This document shows, piece after piece, positions 46,353 to 56,282 of a stretch of DNA of 64,000 nt. The notes below the pieces were generated by a model that made no database searches, was not told the DNA's origin, and was given only the letters and a program-made list of their open reading frames with translations. The number at the start of each line of letters is the position of its first letter. Position 1 is the first letter of the stretch. Both the position numbers and the translations under genes were made by a program. Origin of the DNA: Aureispira sp. CCB-E (lineage in GTDB: Bacteria; Bacteroidota; Bacteroidia; Chitinophagales; Saprospiraceae); the NCBI RefSeq assembly GCF_031326345.1, contig NZ_CP133671.1:372001-436000 (forward strand), read 5' to 3'.

Positions 46353-49300
46353 ATGATGAAAATAATACAATCAAAAAACAAGTTTCAACTTTATGGAACG
46401 ATAGTTTGCTTGCTGCTTTATTGCAGCTTGGCACAGGCTCAAACGACAACTATCCCCGATGCTAATTTTGAGCAAAAATTAATCAATTTGGGAATCGATT
46501 CAGATGGCTTAGTTAATGGGCAGATTTTGAATAGTGATGCTGTTGGCGTTCAAGCACTAGATTTGAGTGCCAGTAATATCGTAGACTTGACAGGAATCGC
46601 AGCATTTGCAGATTTAGAAATTTTGACCGCTAATGATAATCAGTTGACAAATGTGGATGTTTCCTCCAATCCTCTTTTGTGGAAATTAGAAGTAGATCAA
46701 AATCAATTGACTAGCATCAATATAGTGAACAATGCTGCCCTAATTGAATTAGATGTTTCGAATAACCTTCTGACAGCTTTAAACTTACCCAATACAACGA
46801 GTCTAAAAACCGTTAAAGCTTCTTACAATCAGTTGACAACAATAGATTTGACAAATTTAACCAACTTAGAATATTTTAGGGGTAGTGATAATCAGTTAAC
46901 AACTTTAGATGTCAGTAATAACGCAGGGCTAAAACACCTTAGTTGCGCCAAAAATCAATTAACAACCTTAGATGTATCCAACAAACCAGCACTGAAACAG
47001 TTGTCTTGTTTATACAATCAATTGACAACTCTTACGATAACTAATACTCCTGCATTAGAGTCGATTAATTGCGTCGACAACCAATTAACCACTTTGAACA
47101 TACCCAATGCTCCTGCTTTATTTTACCTAAATTGTTCGGAAAACCAGTTAACTCAGTTGACAGTACCAACTAGTACTTTATTAGAAGATTTAGACTGTTC
47201 AGAAAATCAGTTAACCGCATTAAACATTGCTCATTGTACGAGTATGCGTACACTTACGCTTCATGATAATATGCTAACTTCTTTGAATTTACTTCCTTTA
47301 GTAGATTTGAGAGAACTAAATGTTAAAAATAATTCATTGACGAGTTTGAATCTTACTGGCAATACGAACCTTTGGGTATTGAATTGTAGCAATAATGCTA
47401 TTGCTACTTTAGATATGACAAATAATACGAATGTTTCAACAATATACTGTAGTGATAATCAAATAACTAGTTTGCTAGTACCCAACAATACTAATTTGAG
47501 ATACATCAGTTGTAGCGATAACCAATTAGCAAGTTTAGATATATTAAATAGTCCTAATTTAACTAGTATTGGATGTTACCGTAACCAGTTAACTAATTTG
47601 AACATACCGAACAGTCCTAATTTATCAGTGGTATCGGCTGGCGAGAATCAACTCTCTAGCTTCAATTTATTGAACCATCCTAATTTGACTAGTTTTTCAG
47701 TAGGTGAAAATTTGTTTACAAGTATTGATTTGTCTAGTGTTCCTGCTTTGAAAAAACTAATAATCACTAGTAACCAATTAACCACTTTAGATGTTTCTAA
47801 CAACCCTGATTTAGAAGATTTATTTGTAGGAAGAAATATGTTAAGTGCTTTAGATGTTTCTAATCTTCTTAAATTAAAAAGATTAGATTGTTCATTTAAT
47901 AACATTAGTGGCATGTTGGATTTGACACGAAATCCAGATTTGGATATTATGTATTGTTACGCCAACCAATTATTGAGATTACAGTTGCGAACAACCAATC
48001 TTAGTAGAATGTATTGCCAACAAAATCTTTACGGACTCCAAATTTGCGTTCCAGATACTACTGCAGCGTTGTCAAAACCAAATTTTGGTCAAATTGCTTG
48101 GGTAAAGGATGTGCATGCTGTTTACTTATCTGAAAACTGTTATCGAATGGCAGTAAGGGGGCGCATTGTAATCGATAGTATGACAAATTGTATGGCAGAT
48201 AGTCTTGAAAAAGGATTGATTCATAAAATGGTTCGATTTCAAAGAGGAGCGGATGTATATTATGCAACAACATACAACACCAATGGAAATTATATTGCGC
48301 ACTTGGATACGGGAACCTATGTCGTATCAGTTGTAACAGGAAGTATGTATTGGCAGTCTTGCCCTAGCACACAAATGGTCGTCATTGATACCAGTAGTGG
48401 CGTACATGAACTAGATTGGGCTTTGGAAGCAGTTGTATCTTGTCCTCAACTTCGAGTAGATATTTCATCACCTTTCTTGAGATTAGCAGGAGGAGGAAGT
48501 TACTACGTTATTGATTATTGTAATGAAGGGACGGTAATGGCTAATAATGCTTATGTAGAAGTAGATTTGGACCCTTCTTTGAGTGTGTCTAATTCGAGTG
48601 TTCCGATTGTTGGTCAGAATGGGAATGTATATACTTTTAATATAGGAAATGTACCTGTCGATAGTTGTGGTGAGTTTTTTATTAATGTAGCATTGGATAC
48701 GGGTGTTTTGATAGGGCAGACTCATTGTACAGAAGCTCGTATTTATCCTGATTCTATTTGTATGCCTAATATTTGGGTCAATTCAAGATTAGCGGTTGAT
48801 GCTGTATGCCAAAATGATACCGTATTATTTACCATTAATAATCATGGTGCCGCAATGACGCAGCCAACTACTTATTATGTATTTGAAGATAATATTATGA
48901 TGCGTCAAAACAACTTTCAAATAGGAGTAGGAGGAGTGCAACAGGTACTACAACCTGCCGATATGGGAAAAACCTATCGAATTATTACCAAGCAAGAATC
49001 AGGATATCCTCCAATATTAGGGGACTCTATCATAACGGCAGCAGTCGAAGGTTGTCGACCATATCCAGATGGTTCTTTTAATACTGGATTTATTACTCAG
49101 TTCTCTAATGGAAATAGCTCTCCTTTTATTGCAATTGACTGTCAGCAGAATGTAGCTTCTTATGACCCGAATGATAAGCAAGCACAACCAGCAGGATATG
49201 ATGTTGTTAACCACTATATTTATGATTATACAGCATTAGATTACAAAATTCGTTTTCAAAATACAGGAACAGATACAGCATTTAATATTGTTATATTGGA

Positions 49301-49877
49301 TACGATTTCTCCGCACTTAGATTTATCGACTTTAGAAATGGGAGCGAGCAGCCATAACTATACTTGGAGTATTCAAAATGGAAATGTATTGAATGTTAAA
49401 TTCGCGAATATCATGCTACCTGATAGTAATGTCAACGAACCGCTTTCCAATGGATTCTTTAGATACCGCATTGAGCAAAAAACAAATAACCCAATCGGAA
49501 CCGTAATTCATAATTCAGCAGCTATTTACTTTGATTTCAATCCACCTGTTATTACCAATACGACTTGGCATACTGTGGGAGATGATTTTGTGAATGTTGT
49601 GTTACTAGACCAAACAAAGGTGTTGGATGATGCAATAGAGGTAACTATTTACCCGAATCCTTTTAAGCAAATGACGACTTTAGAAGTAAAAGGAAAAGAT
49701 TATAAGGAGTTAGAATTAGGTGTTTTTGACGTGACAGGGCGCATGATAAAACAGGTTACTTCTACACAACAAAATCGCATTGAATTATCTAGAGATGCGA
49801 TGATACGAGGAGTTTATTTTTATCAGTTGAAAGGCGATGGTCAATTGATCAACATAGGAAAAGTTGTTGTACAGTAA
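46353..49877 (+). CDS. Giant leucine-rich-repeat protein secreted by T9SS
   Basis: 1,174 residues from ATG 46353, which opens a good signal peptide ending in AQAQ; ATG 46302 would add 17 residues. From about residue 60 to 540 there are some 22 leucine-rich repeats of 21 residues with consensus NQLTxLDVSNNPxLxxLxC, an internalin-like horseshoe with a Cys in many repeats. A linker with VRGRIVIDS and Cys-rich segments is followed by a DUF7619-type domain beginning at YDPNDKQ (about 938). Last comes a type A T9SS sorting domain from YPNPFKQ (about 1098). A surface adhesin or recognition role is inferred. Confidence 0.93.
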   Translation: MMKIIQSKNKFQLYGTIVCLLLYCSLAQAQTTTIPDANFEQKLINLGIDSDGLVNGQILNSDAVGVQALDLSASNIVDLTGIAAFADLEILTANDNQLTNVDVSSNPLLWKLEVDQNQLTSINIVNNAALIELDVSNNLLTALNLPNTTSLKTVKASYNQLTTIDLTNLTNLEYFRGSDNQLTTLDVSNNAGLKHLSCAKNQLTTLDVSNKPALKQLSCLYNQLTTLTITNTPALESINCVDNQLTTLNIPNAPALFYLNCSENQLTQLTVPTSTLLEDLDCSENQLTALNIAHCTSMRTLTLHDNMLTSLNLLPLVDLRELNVKNNSLTSLNLTGNTNLWVLNCSNNAIATLDMTNNTNVSTIYCSDNQITSLLVPNNTNLRYISCSDNQLASLDILNSPNLTSIGCYRNQLTNLNIPNSPNLSVVSAGENQLSSFNLLNHPNLTSFSVGENLFTSIDLSSVPALKKLIITSNQLTTLDVSNNPDLEDLFVGRNMLSALDVSNLLKLKRLDCSFNNISGMLDLTRNPDLDIMYCYANQLLRLQLRTTNLSRMYCQQNLYGLQICVPDTTAALSKPNFGQIAWVKDVHAVYLSENCYRMAVRGRIVIDSMTNCMADSLEKGLIHKMVRFQRGADVYYATTYNTNGNYIAHLDTGTYVVSVVTGSMYWQSCPSTQMVVIDTSSGVHELDWALEAVVSCPQLRVDISSPFLRLAGGGSYYVIDYCNEGTVMANNAYVEVDLDPSLSVSNSSVPIVGQNGNVYTFNIGNVPVDSCGEFFINVALDTGVLIGQTHCTEARIYPDSICMPNIWVNSRLAVDAVCQNDTVLFTINNHGAAMTQPTTYYVFEDNIMMRQNNFQIGVGGVQQVLQPADMGKTYRIITKQESGYPPILGDSIITAAVEGCRPYPDGSFNTGFITQFSNGNSSPFIAIDCQQNVASYDPNDKQAQPAGYDVVNHYIYDYTALDYKIRFQNTGTDTAFNIVILDTISPHLDLSTLEMGASSHNYTWSIQNGNVLNVKFANIMLPDSNVNEPLSNGFFRYRIEQKTNNPIGTVIHNSAAIYFDFNPPVITNTTWHTVGDDFVNVVLLDQTKVLDDAIEVTIYPNPFKQMTTLEVKGKDYKELELGVFDVTGRMIKQVTSTQQNRIELSRDAMIRGVYFYQLKGDGQLINIGKVVVQ

Positions 49878-49957
49878 TGATTATCAAAAAATATTTTACC
49901 AGAATAGCGAACCATACCATTTTATTATGATAGGAACGATGGTTCGTGATAATCATT
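49876..49957. repeat. Nested inverted repeat at the LRR gene end
   Basis: AATGATTATCA (49876-49886, covering the stop codon) pairs with TGATAATCATT (49947-49957). Inside, CGAACCAT (49908-49915) pairs with ATGGTTCG (49939-49946). No T-run follows, so it is not a standard terminator. Confidence 0.6.
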
Positions 49958-50023
49958 AATAAATAACAGAGTTATAGATAGTAGTCGTTTATCGCTAGGC
50001 TACTACAGCAACTCAGTTTATAG

Positions 50024-50054
50024 CAACCAATCTCTACAGAGATTGGTTGTTTTT
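50024..50054 (+). terminator. Intrinsic terminator of the LRR gene
   Basis: A perfect 11-bp stem CAACCAATCTC / GAGATTGGTTG with a TACA loop, followed by five T residues. Confidence 0.9.
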
Positions 50055-50098
50055 GTATGAGAAAGAATGTTAAGTTTTCTTAGACAATTTGAGGCACT

Positions 50099-50587
50099 CT
50101 AAATTCGATGTGCTTCAATAGCAACAGGCGGTTGATTGTTGCACACACCAGCATCACAGCGTATAATATCTAAATCAAAGGTCAAATATTGTCCATCTGC
50201 CGATAAATCACCATGCCCTACTATTTCAAAATCAGTAACATTATCATAATGGCAAATATTCAGCGGGATATCAATATGTCCTGCACCATAAACAGATCCA
50301 ATTAAAGTACAGTTGGTACCATAAATACCGTTGTTTCCATAACCCGTAACAGCAATTTCTAAATCGCTGCCATTGGCTTCTCGGATTTCTATATCATATT
50401 GATACGACTCATGAACATTGGTTTGTGGGTTATAAAATGTTTCTTCTGCATGATAGGTTCCCAAAAAAGGATAGCGCTCATCAATGTGTTGGTGATGGTC
50501 GTCATCGATATGAAGGTGGCAACTAAAGAGTAGCATTGAAAAACCCAGTAATAGTATTTTTGAGAGTAGATTTGTTATCTTTACCAT
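50099..50587 (-). CDS. Hypothetical lipoprotein with His-rich N terminus
   Basis: 162 residues from ATG 50587 (a longer reading from 50635 is unlikely). The lipobox is LLFSC. The mature end begins with Cys-His-Leu-His and an Asp/His cluster (DDDHHQH), a likely metal-binding stretch. The rest is a beta-rich domain with GTYHAEET and ITGYGNNGIYGTNC-like features, reminiscent of small lipocalin-like proteins but not assignable. Two Cys near the end (RCDAGVC) may form a disulfide. The function is unknown. Confidence 0.72.
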   Translation of the reverse strand: MVKITNLLSKILLLGFSMLLFSCHLHIDDDHHQHIDERYPFLGTYHAEETFYNPQTNVHESYQYDIEIREANGSDLEIAVTGYGNNGIYGTNCTLIGSVYGAGHIDIPLNICHYDNVTDFEIVGHGDLSADGQYLTFDLDIIRCDAGVCNNQPPVAIEAHRI

Positions 50588-50817
50588 AGTTAATTTGTTT
50601 ATTAGAATGAAGTAAGTATGTTTATTATAAAACAAAAAGCATACTGAAAAATGTTAAGGTATTATTTTTAACAAATAATAAAATGGCAATCGTCTAAAAA
50701 GTAGGTTTTATGGGTGTTTGAGTTGAGTAGGTTTATGGGGAAATAATATATGGTTATACTCAAAATTGGTCAATATTGGGCAGAACAACACGTTAAAATT
50801 AAAGAACAACGGCTAAT

Positions 50818-51894
50818 ATGAAAGACAGCGCGGACAATAAAAATAGTGCTTTGCATATTTCCAAGGGCAAATCTATGGAATCTAATATTAATAAAAATTT
50901 CAAGCGAAAAAAGCGCCCTCAGCGTAGCTTAGACGAATTTTTAAAAGGGATATTAGATGGAAATAGAATTATCTTAAGCCAAGCAATTACCTTAATAGAA
51001 AGCACCCAAAGCAAACATCAAGAACTAGCACAACAAATCATAGAGGCTTGTTTGCCATACAGTGGGCAGTCTCTTAGAATAGGTTTGACAGGAACGCCAG
51101 GTGTGGGAAAAAGCACGTTTATTGATAGTTTTGGGCAGATTGTATTAGCAGAAGATAGGCAGTTGGCTGTCTTAGCGATAGACCCTAGTAGTCAATTAAC
51201 AAAAGGCAGTATTTTGGGAGATAAAACGCGAATGGAAACGCTCTCTGTTCATCCCAATGTCTTTATTCGTCCTTCTGCTGCGGGCGCATCGTTAGGAGGA
51301 GTGGCTCGAAAGACTCGTGAGAGCATTATTTTATGTGAAGCAGCGGGATTTGATACCATTTTTGTAGAGACCGTTGGTGTTGGACAATCTGAAACAGCCG
51401 TGCATTCGATGGTTGATTTTTTCTTATTGTTATTGTTGCCAAACTCAGGAGATGAATTGCAAGGAATCAAGCGAGGGGTTATGGAAATGGCAGATTTAAT
51501 TGCCATTAACAAAGCCGATGGGCAAGCATTACCTGCCGCAAAACTGGCAAAAAAACAATGCCGAAATGGCTTGCATTTATTTCCTCCCAAACAAAGTGGT
51601 TGGGTAGCTACTGCCGAGCTTTGCTCCGCCTTAGAGCAAACAGGCTTAAATACTATTTGGCAACATATTTTAAGTTATCAAAATCAAACGACCATCAACG
51701 GTTACTTCTCAAAACATCGACAAGAACAGGCTAAATATTGGTTTGAGGAAAGCATTCAACAACAACTAAAGCACTTGTTTTATCAGCACCCCAGTATCAA
51801 GGAAATCTTTATAAGAATAGAAAAACAGGTAGTAGAAGGACAAATATCACCATTTAAAGCAGCAGAATTATTAATGCAATCTTTTGTAAACTAA
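50818..51894 (+). CDS. meaB: Methylmalonyl-CoA mutase-associated GTPase MeaB
   Basis: G3E-type GTPase that protects and loads cobalamin into methylmalonyl-CoA mutase. 358 residues; the second ATG at 50875 gives 339 and is equally possible. The P-loop is GTPGVGKS (92-99). It is followed by AIDPSS (switch), RPSAAGASLGGVA, ETVGVGQSE, and INKAD for base recognition. The mutase genes themselves are not in this window. It sits between an unknown lipoprotein and a secreted JAMM-like protein. Confidence 0.95.
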   Translation: MKDSADNKNSALHISKGKSMESNINKNFKRKKRPQRSLDEFLKGILDGNRIILSQAITLIESTQSKHQELAQQIIEACLPYSGQSLRIGLTGTPGVGKSTFIDSFGQIVLAEDRQLAVLAIDPSSQLTKGSILGDKTRMETLSVHPNVFIRPSAAGASLGGVARKTRESIILCEAAGFDTIFVETVGVGQSETAVHSMVDFFLLLLLPNSGDELQGIKRGVMEMADLIAINKADGQALPAAKLAKKQCRNGLHLFPPKQSGWVATAELCSALEQTGLNTIWQHILSYQNQTTINGYFSKHRQEQAKYWFEESIQQQLKHLFYQHPSIKEIFIRIEKQVVEGQISPFKAAELLMQSFVN

Positions 51895-52022
51895 CGAACT
51901 ACCAGCATTTTCCTATTCTTGAGATATATTTACCAATATCTATTGTCTTATTCAAGCAATGTCGTATCAATTCATAAAATATTTTGTATTATATTAGAGC
52001 TTATACGAGGGAACAAGAAGAC

Positions 52023-52751
52023 TTATAGCCAATCTTCTCCATTTCTTTTGTTCCATTTTTTAGGATCTGTATAATCGATATATTTTCCTTCGGTTCTAAT
52101 CATAAATTCTACCAAATCAATGCCCTTTTCTAAAATTTTATTTCTAAAGTCCAAATCAGAATTAGAAGGAAAAGCATACTTATCTAATGCTTCAACGGGA
52201 GTTCTAGGATGATTATGATAATGCCTCAGGCTGCTAATCTCTCTAGGATAATTGAGTAAATGATGTACCTTAACGGAACCAAAAAATTCTAAATCCGGTC
52301 GATAAGAGGTGTAGACAAAATTACGTGTTTGTTCTCCTATTCCAAATGATAATAGAGACCACTCAACAGAAGTATGATCTGCCAAAAATTCAAAAACATT
52401 TTTAGCTAAGTTAAAGTTTGCTTGAAAACTGATTTGCATACCTTTATAGTGTCGTTTATTCGCACGTCCTTTTAAGGGTAAAAGCTTTTGTAACACTCCT
52501 TTTTTAACAAGAATGTGTTCATTTCGGAGTTTATTATTCGCTTTATTATAATTGATTTTCCCTTTTTTTCCCTCCACTAAAATCAATCGGTCAAAGGTAT
52601 CTTTGGTCATTTTTGCCAAGGTAATACGACCGTTCGCATTGACCTTATAGTCATGTAAAGCATGCTGTGCTTTTTCGTAATTTTTAAGTGCATTGGTATT
52701 GTCTAGAGAACTGCACAAAAAACAAAAAAAGAGTAGTGTTCCGTAAATCAT
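52023..52751 (-). CDS. Secreted JAMM/MPN-like metalloprotein
   Basis: 242 residues with an N-terminal hydrophobic stretch of about 15 residues containing Cys10 and Cys13, a signal peptide or poor lipobox. The C-terminal half holds a full JAMM pattern: Glu130 in SVEWSLL, then HNHP (His179, His181) and PSNSD (Ser196, Asp199), that is E...HxHP-x12-PSxxD. This is the zinc site of JAB1/MPN isopeptidases and of bacterial JAB-domain proteins, including JAB-like toxin domains. A secreted member is unusual; the target could be a peptide, an isopeptide or a toxin substrate. No immunity-like gene is beside it. The metal site is seen; activity is inference. Confidence 0.72.
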   Translation of the reverse strand: MIYGTLLFFCFLCSSLDNTNALKNYEKAQHALHDYKVNANGRITLAKMTKDTFDRLILVEGKKGKINYNKANNKLRNEHILVKKGVLQKLLPLKGRANKRHYKGMQISFQANFNLAKNVFEFLADHTSVEWSLLSFGIGEQTRNFVYTSYRPDLEFFGSVKVHHLLNYPREISSLRHYHNHPRTPVEALDKYAFPSNSDLDFRNKILEKGIDLVEFMIRTEGKYIDYTDPKKWNKRNGEDWL

Positions 52752-53341
52752 TTTATGGTACTTAGGTAAATAAAAAAATGTTCTTATAAGGACATAGAAC
52801 TGCCTGTTAAGTAAAATGAAATTGTTGATTTACAGAAGATTGGAGATAGGAGTGCCCCTCTCAATTTGTGTGTAACAATTGATTTTATTAACTCAAAAAT
52901 AGCAACTAGAATAGGGAATAAATGAATGGCTACAAGATAGACGATATACTTGTAACTATGTTACAGATTTATTGTATTTGCTTTTTTTTAACAGCCTAAA
53001 AGTATTATTTAAGAAAAAATTAAGCATTGGCAGATTAATGGCACATATTTTAGTTTATTTATTTGATTTATAGTTTTTTATAAGATGTTTTGCAGAGCAA
53101 AAAAAGCATCCATTATTGGATAATCTAAAAAAAACAGAAACCAATAAACTTTATTATCAAGCAATTGATCTATTATGCTAGGTAATAAACTCAACTCAAA
53201 AATACGGGATGAAGTTCTCTAAAGTTCTAGATTCGGATGGATGCTTGGTTTTTATCGACTAAAATTCTTCTTGAAGAAAAAAGAGTGTCGAATAAGAACA
53301 AGCTTTGGTAAGAACCTTTGAGCTATTTAGTAGAAGTAGAT
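52752..53341. other. Intergenic, no gene seen
   Basis: AT-rich, with homopolymer T and A runs. No RNA gene, promoter pair or repeat was recognised on either strand. Confidence 0.4.
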
Positions 53342-54277
53342 TTAAGGAACAACGACATGAATGGCAGCAGGCAGCATGGTAAATTCAATAGGACTTTGCC
53401 CAAGCCATTCTCCATCGACTTCTACATAAGCTGGAGTGTCGGAAGGAGCCTCAATTTTGATATGTTTGACCTGTGCAGTTACAGCTTCTTTGTGATTAGT
53501 AATAGATCCATTATAAAATTGAGGTGCTCTAAGAATAACTTCCCAAGATTTTATGTTTTTGTACAAGCTCAGAGCAAATAGACCATCTGTAGGATCGGCA
53601 TGAGGAACGAGATTGGTTCCACCGCCATTATACTTACATTGCCCAATGGTAATATTAAAAAAAGGATAAGAAAGTGTTTGACCATCAAATGTAATGGTAG
53701 CAGGTGTTGCTTTGTATTGAGTAATACAACGAGCGATTAGGTATAGATAATAAAACTGGCTATTGCCATATTTGGGGCGAGTCTCACTAGCTTTGGTGAC
53801 AAAAGCATCGTAAGCTAAGCCTGCAACATTGATAAAAAAGCGTTGCTCTTTTTGTAGCGTGTCAATATGGTGATAGGTAACTTTCCCTATATCGTGTTCA
53901 ATGGTCTTAGGTTCCAAGATTAGTTGAACTGCTTTTTTTAAATTGGTAGGAATGCGATGTGTTTTAACCCAATCATTGCCTGTTCCAATAGGAATAACGG
54001 CAAAAGTAATAGACGCGGGGGAAACTTGTTGCTGTGAAAATATACCGTTGATAACTTCATTGACGGTTCCATCACCACCAACAGCAGCAATATGGCGATA
54101 ACCTTTAAGAACCGCATAACTTGCTAAATGAGTAGAGTGTTGAGGGTAAGTACTGATGCCAAAGTCAAAGGCAATATTAGCTTGATTCAATAATTGTTGA
54201 ATTTTCCTCCAAGACTTTGTTCCTCGTCCATTCCCTGCAATAGGATTTATAATAAAGTACCATTGAGCAATATGCAT
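53342..54277 (-). CDS. Diacylglycerol kinase-family lipid kinase
   Basis: 311 residues, YegS/DagK type. The N terminus carries NPIAGNGRG (nucleotide entry loop). Then come GGDGTVNEVINGI, the signature GGDGT, and IGTGNDW, with later FFNITIGQCKYNGGG and PHADPTDGLF. It phosphorylates diacylglycerol or a related lipid with ATP at the cytosolic membrane face. The SDR gene lies 77 bases upstream on the same strand and may be in its operon. Confidence 0.92.
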   Translation of the reverse strand: MHIAQWYFIINPIAGNGRGTKSWRKIQQLLNQANIAFDFGISTYPQHSTHLASYAVLKGYRHIAAVGGDGTVNEVINGIFSQQQVSPASITFAVIPIGTGNDWVKTHRIPTNLKKAVQLILEPKTIEHDIGKVTYHHIDTLQKEQRFFINVAGLAYDAFVTKASETRPKYGNSQFYYLYLIARCITQYKATPATITFDGQTLSYPFFNITIGQCKYNGGGTNLVPHADPTDGLFALSLYKNIKSWEVILRAPQFYNGSITNHKEAVTAQVKHIKIEAPSDTPAYVEVDGEWLGQSPIEFTMLPAAIHVVVP

Positions 54278-54354
54278 CTCTTACAGTTGTATAAAGCAAC
54301 TCCCTAAAAATGGTTCTTTTAAAAAAAACTACTTTTAGAGAGTATATAAACAGA

Positions 54355-55209
54355 TTATTTGGCAGACAATTTATCTTTTTCAGGAACCGCTTGATCTTGT
54401 GGACGACCTTTGAAATTGTCCATTGTATTGTGTACTCCAAAGATTTTACCCGCAACAAAGTCAAAAACACGTTGTGGTAGAATCCCTTTTAGGATTGGAA
54501 CGGATTTCACCATAAAAGGTTCTTGAAGGATGATCTCATTATTTTTGACTGCTTCCATTATTTTGTCAACAATGTATTCAGGCGTTAAGATTGGTGTCAT
54601 AAATGGAGATTTTGCCCCATCAAACATTCCTGTGCTAATATAGCTAGGCATAACGGTTGTAATGTTAACTCCAGTTTCTCCACGCTCCATTTCTAAACGA
54701 ACTGATTCAGACCAGCCAATGACGGCCCATTTACTAGCGGCATATACCGACATGTTGGGATTAGCAATCAGTCCTGATGCAGAAGCAATATTGATAATAT
54801 GGCCTTCACATTGGTCGATCATATCAGGCAAGAATTCTTTGGCAATATGCATCAATGCAGCAGTATTAATACTAATTGTTTTAGCAATATCTCGGTGACT
54901 ATGCTCTGCAAACGGTTTGCCGACAACGATTCCAGCATTGTTAAATAAAATATCAATTGTGGTGTAATTGTCTTTAGCCACTTTTGCCGCTCGCTCAATA
55001 TCCTCAAGATTAGAAACATCAACAACTTCTATATCCACATCGTAACCCAAGTTAGCAAATTGAGATTGGGTTTTGAGTAGATTCACTTCATTGATATCCC
55101 AAAGAATTACTTTGTAAGCTCGCTGCTCCAAACAGCGTCTGGCAATTAGTTTGCCTATTCCTGATGCGCCGCCAGTAATCAGCACGCAACGATTTTTTAT
55201 TTGTGTCAT
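54355..55209 (-). CDS. Short-chain dehydrogenase/reductase
   Basis: 284 residues from ATG 55209; a longer frame to 55275 adds a poorly conserved 22-residue lead. The Rossmann motif is TGGASGIG; NNAG and the catalytic Ser (IASASG) and YAASK (Tyr-x3-Lys) follow in order. It is a classical NAD(P)-dependent oxidoreductase. The C-terminal extension (PQRVFDFVAGKIFGV) is like that of membrane-associated lipid-type SDRs, which fits its neighbour, the lipid kinase, but the substrate is not determined. Confidence 0.9.
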   Translation of the reverse strand: MTQIKNRCVLITGGASGIGKLIARRCLEQRAYKVILWDINEVNLLKTQSQFANLGYDVDIEVVDVSNLEDIERAAKVAKDNYTTIDILFNNAGIVVGKPFAEHSHRDIAKTISINTAALMHIAKEFLPDMIDQCEGHIINIASASGLIANPNMSVYAASKWAVIGWSESVRLEMERGETGVNITTVMPSYISTGMFDGAKSPFMTPILTPEYIVDKIMEAVKNNEIILQEPFMVKSVPILKGILPQRVFDFVAGKIFGVHNTMDNFKGRPQDQAVPEKDKLSAK

Positions 55210-55358
55210 AATATTGATTGATTTTGTGATACTATAAATATAATACTTTTTTAGCAAAAAAGATTTGAGATTCATTGCTTTTCTGCTTTGATAGTCTTAT
55301 CCTCGTATAGTCTTATGCTCGATCATAATCTATCAACTTGCTCATAAAAAAAAGCTAT

Positions 55359-56282
55359 ATGTTTAACTTATCGTTTATAGAACATCCTAATACTCGTTTT
55401 AATCACTATGTCATTTCTAATAATACTGGAACAAAGGCAGTTATTTACCCAGAACTAGGTGCTTCTTTGCAGCAGTTATATGTGAATACTAAACCTGTCA
55501 TTAACAATATTATAGGAACCACAAACGAACCTCAATTATTGAACAGCTCCTGTTCTGCTGTCTTATTTCCATTTGCGAATCGAATCAATAGAGGGCAATA
55601 CGAATACCAAGGAGAACAGTACCAATTAGAGTGCAATGAAACGGCGAGAGGGCATGCCATGCATGGGCTAATTTATCAGCAGTGTTTTGATTTTTTAGAT
55701 GCAGAAGTAAATGAAGAAGGCGCCAATATTAGTTTTGTATACCATCAAGACCATCGTGCTGTTGGATTTCCCTTTCCCTTCAAAACTGTATTGACCTATC
55801 GGCTGACAGGAGATAGTTTGAGGCTAGAAGTAGATGTAGAGAATACAGGAACAAGAAGTTTTCCCTTTAGTTTGGGATGGCATCCTTACTTTTATAGTCG
55901 AGATCTGGATAGAAGTACCATACACATGAATAGTCAACAACAAATTCAGACAGATGAGACCATGATCCCTATAGGAATAAATACAGCTAGCTTTCCCAAC
56001 CCTCTTTTGTTGGAGCAAGAACAATTTGATACAGGATTTATATTAGAAGCACCAGAAATACACTATAAAACGCCCGATTATCAAATTAGAATTTATATAG
56101 AGCAAGATATGACACAACCTTATGTACAGTTATACACACCTGCACATCGTCAAAGCATAGCTATAGAACCGATGACAGCAGCAACAGATTGTTATAATAA
56201 TAACTGGGGAACCAGAGAGTTGTTGCCTCAAGAAACGTATAGAGCTACTTGGCAAATTGAAGCAAATACAACAGCATTATGA
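55359..56282 (+). CDS. Aldose 1-epimerase family protein
   Basis: 307 residues from ATG 55359. Galactose mutarotase fold: beta-sandwich with active-site segments RGHAMHGL and GWHPYF (catalytic His) and the C-terminal EPMTAATDCYNN, as in YeaD/GalM relatives. It interconverts alpha and beta anomers of a hexose or hexose phosphate. Its last four bases (ATGA) overlap the next gene, which encodes the kinase-aminotransferase fusion, so the two are translated together. Confidence 0.9.
   Translation: MFNLSFIEHPNTRFNHYVISNNTGTKAVIYPELGASLQQLYVNTKPVINNIIGTTNEPQLLNSSCSAVLFPFANRINRGQYEYQGEQYQLECNETARGHAMHGLIYQQCFDFLDAEVNEEGANISFVYHQDHRAVGFPFPFKTVLTYRLTGDSLRLEVDVENTGTRSFPFSLGWHPYFYSRDLDRSTIHMNSQQQIQTDETMIPIGINTASFPNPLLLEQEQFDTGFILEAPEIHYKTPDYQIRIYIEQDMTQPYVQLYTPAHRQSIAIEPMTAATDCYNNNWGTRELLPQETYRATWQIEANTTAL

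Noticed and set aside
46540-47980. Regularly spaced repeats that could suggest a CRISPR array
   Set aside because: The units are 63 bases, diverged and in frame; they encode leucine-rich repeats.
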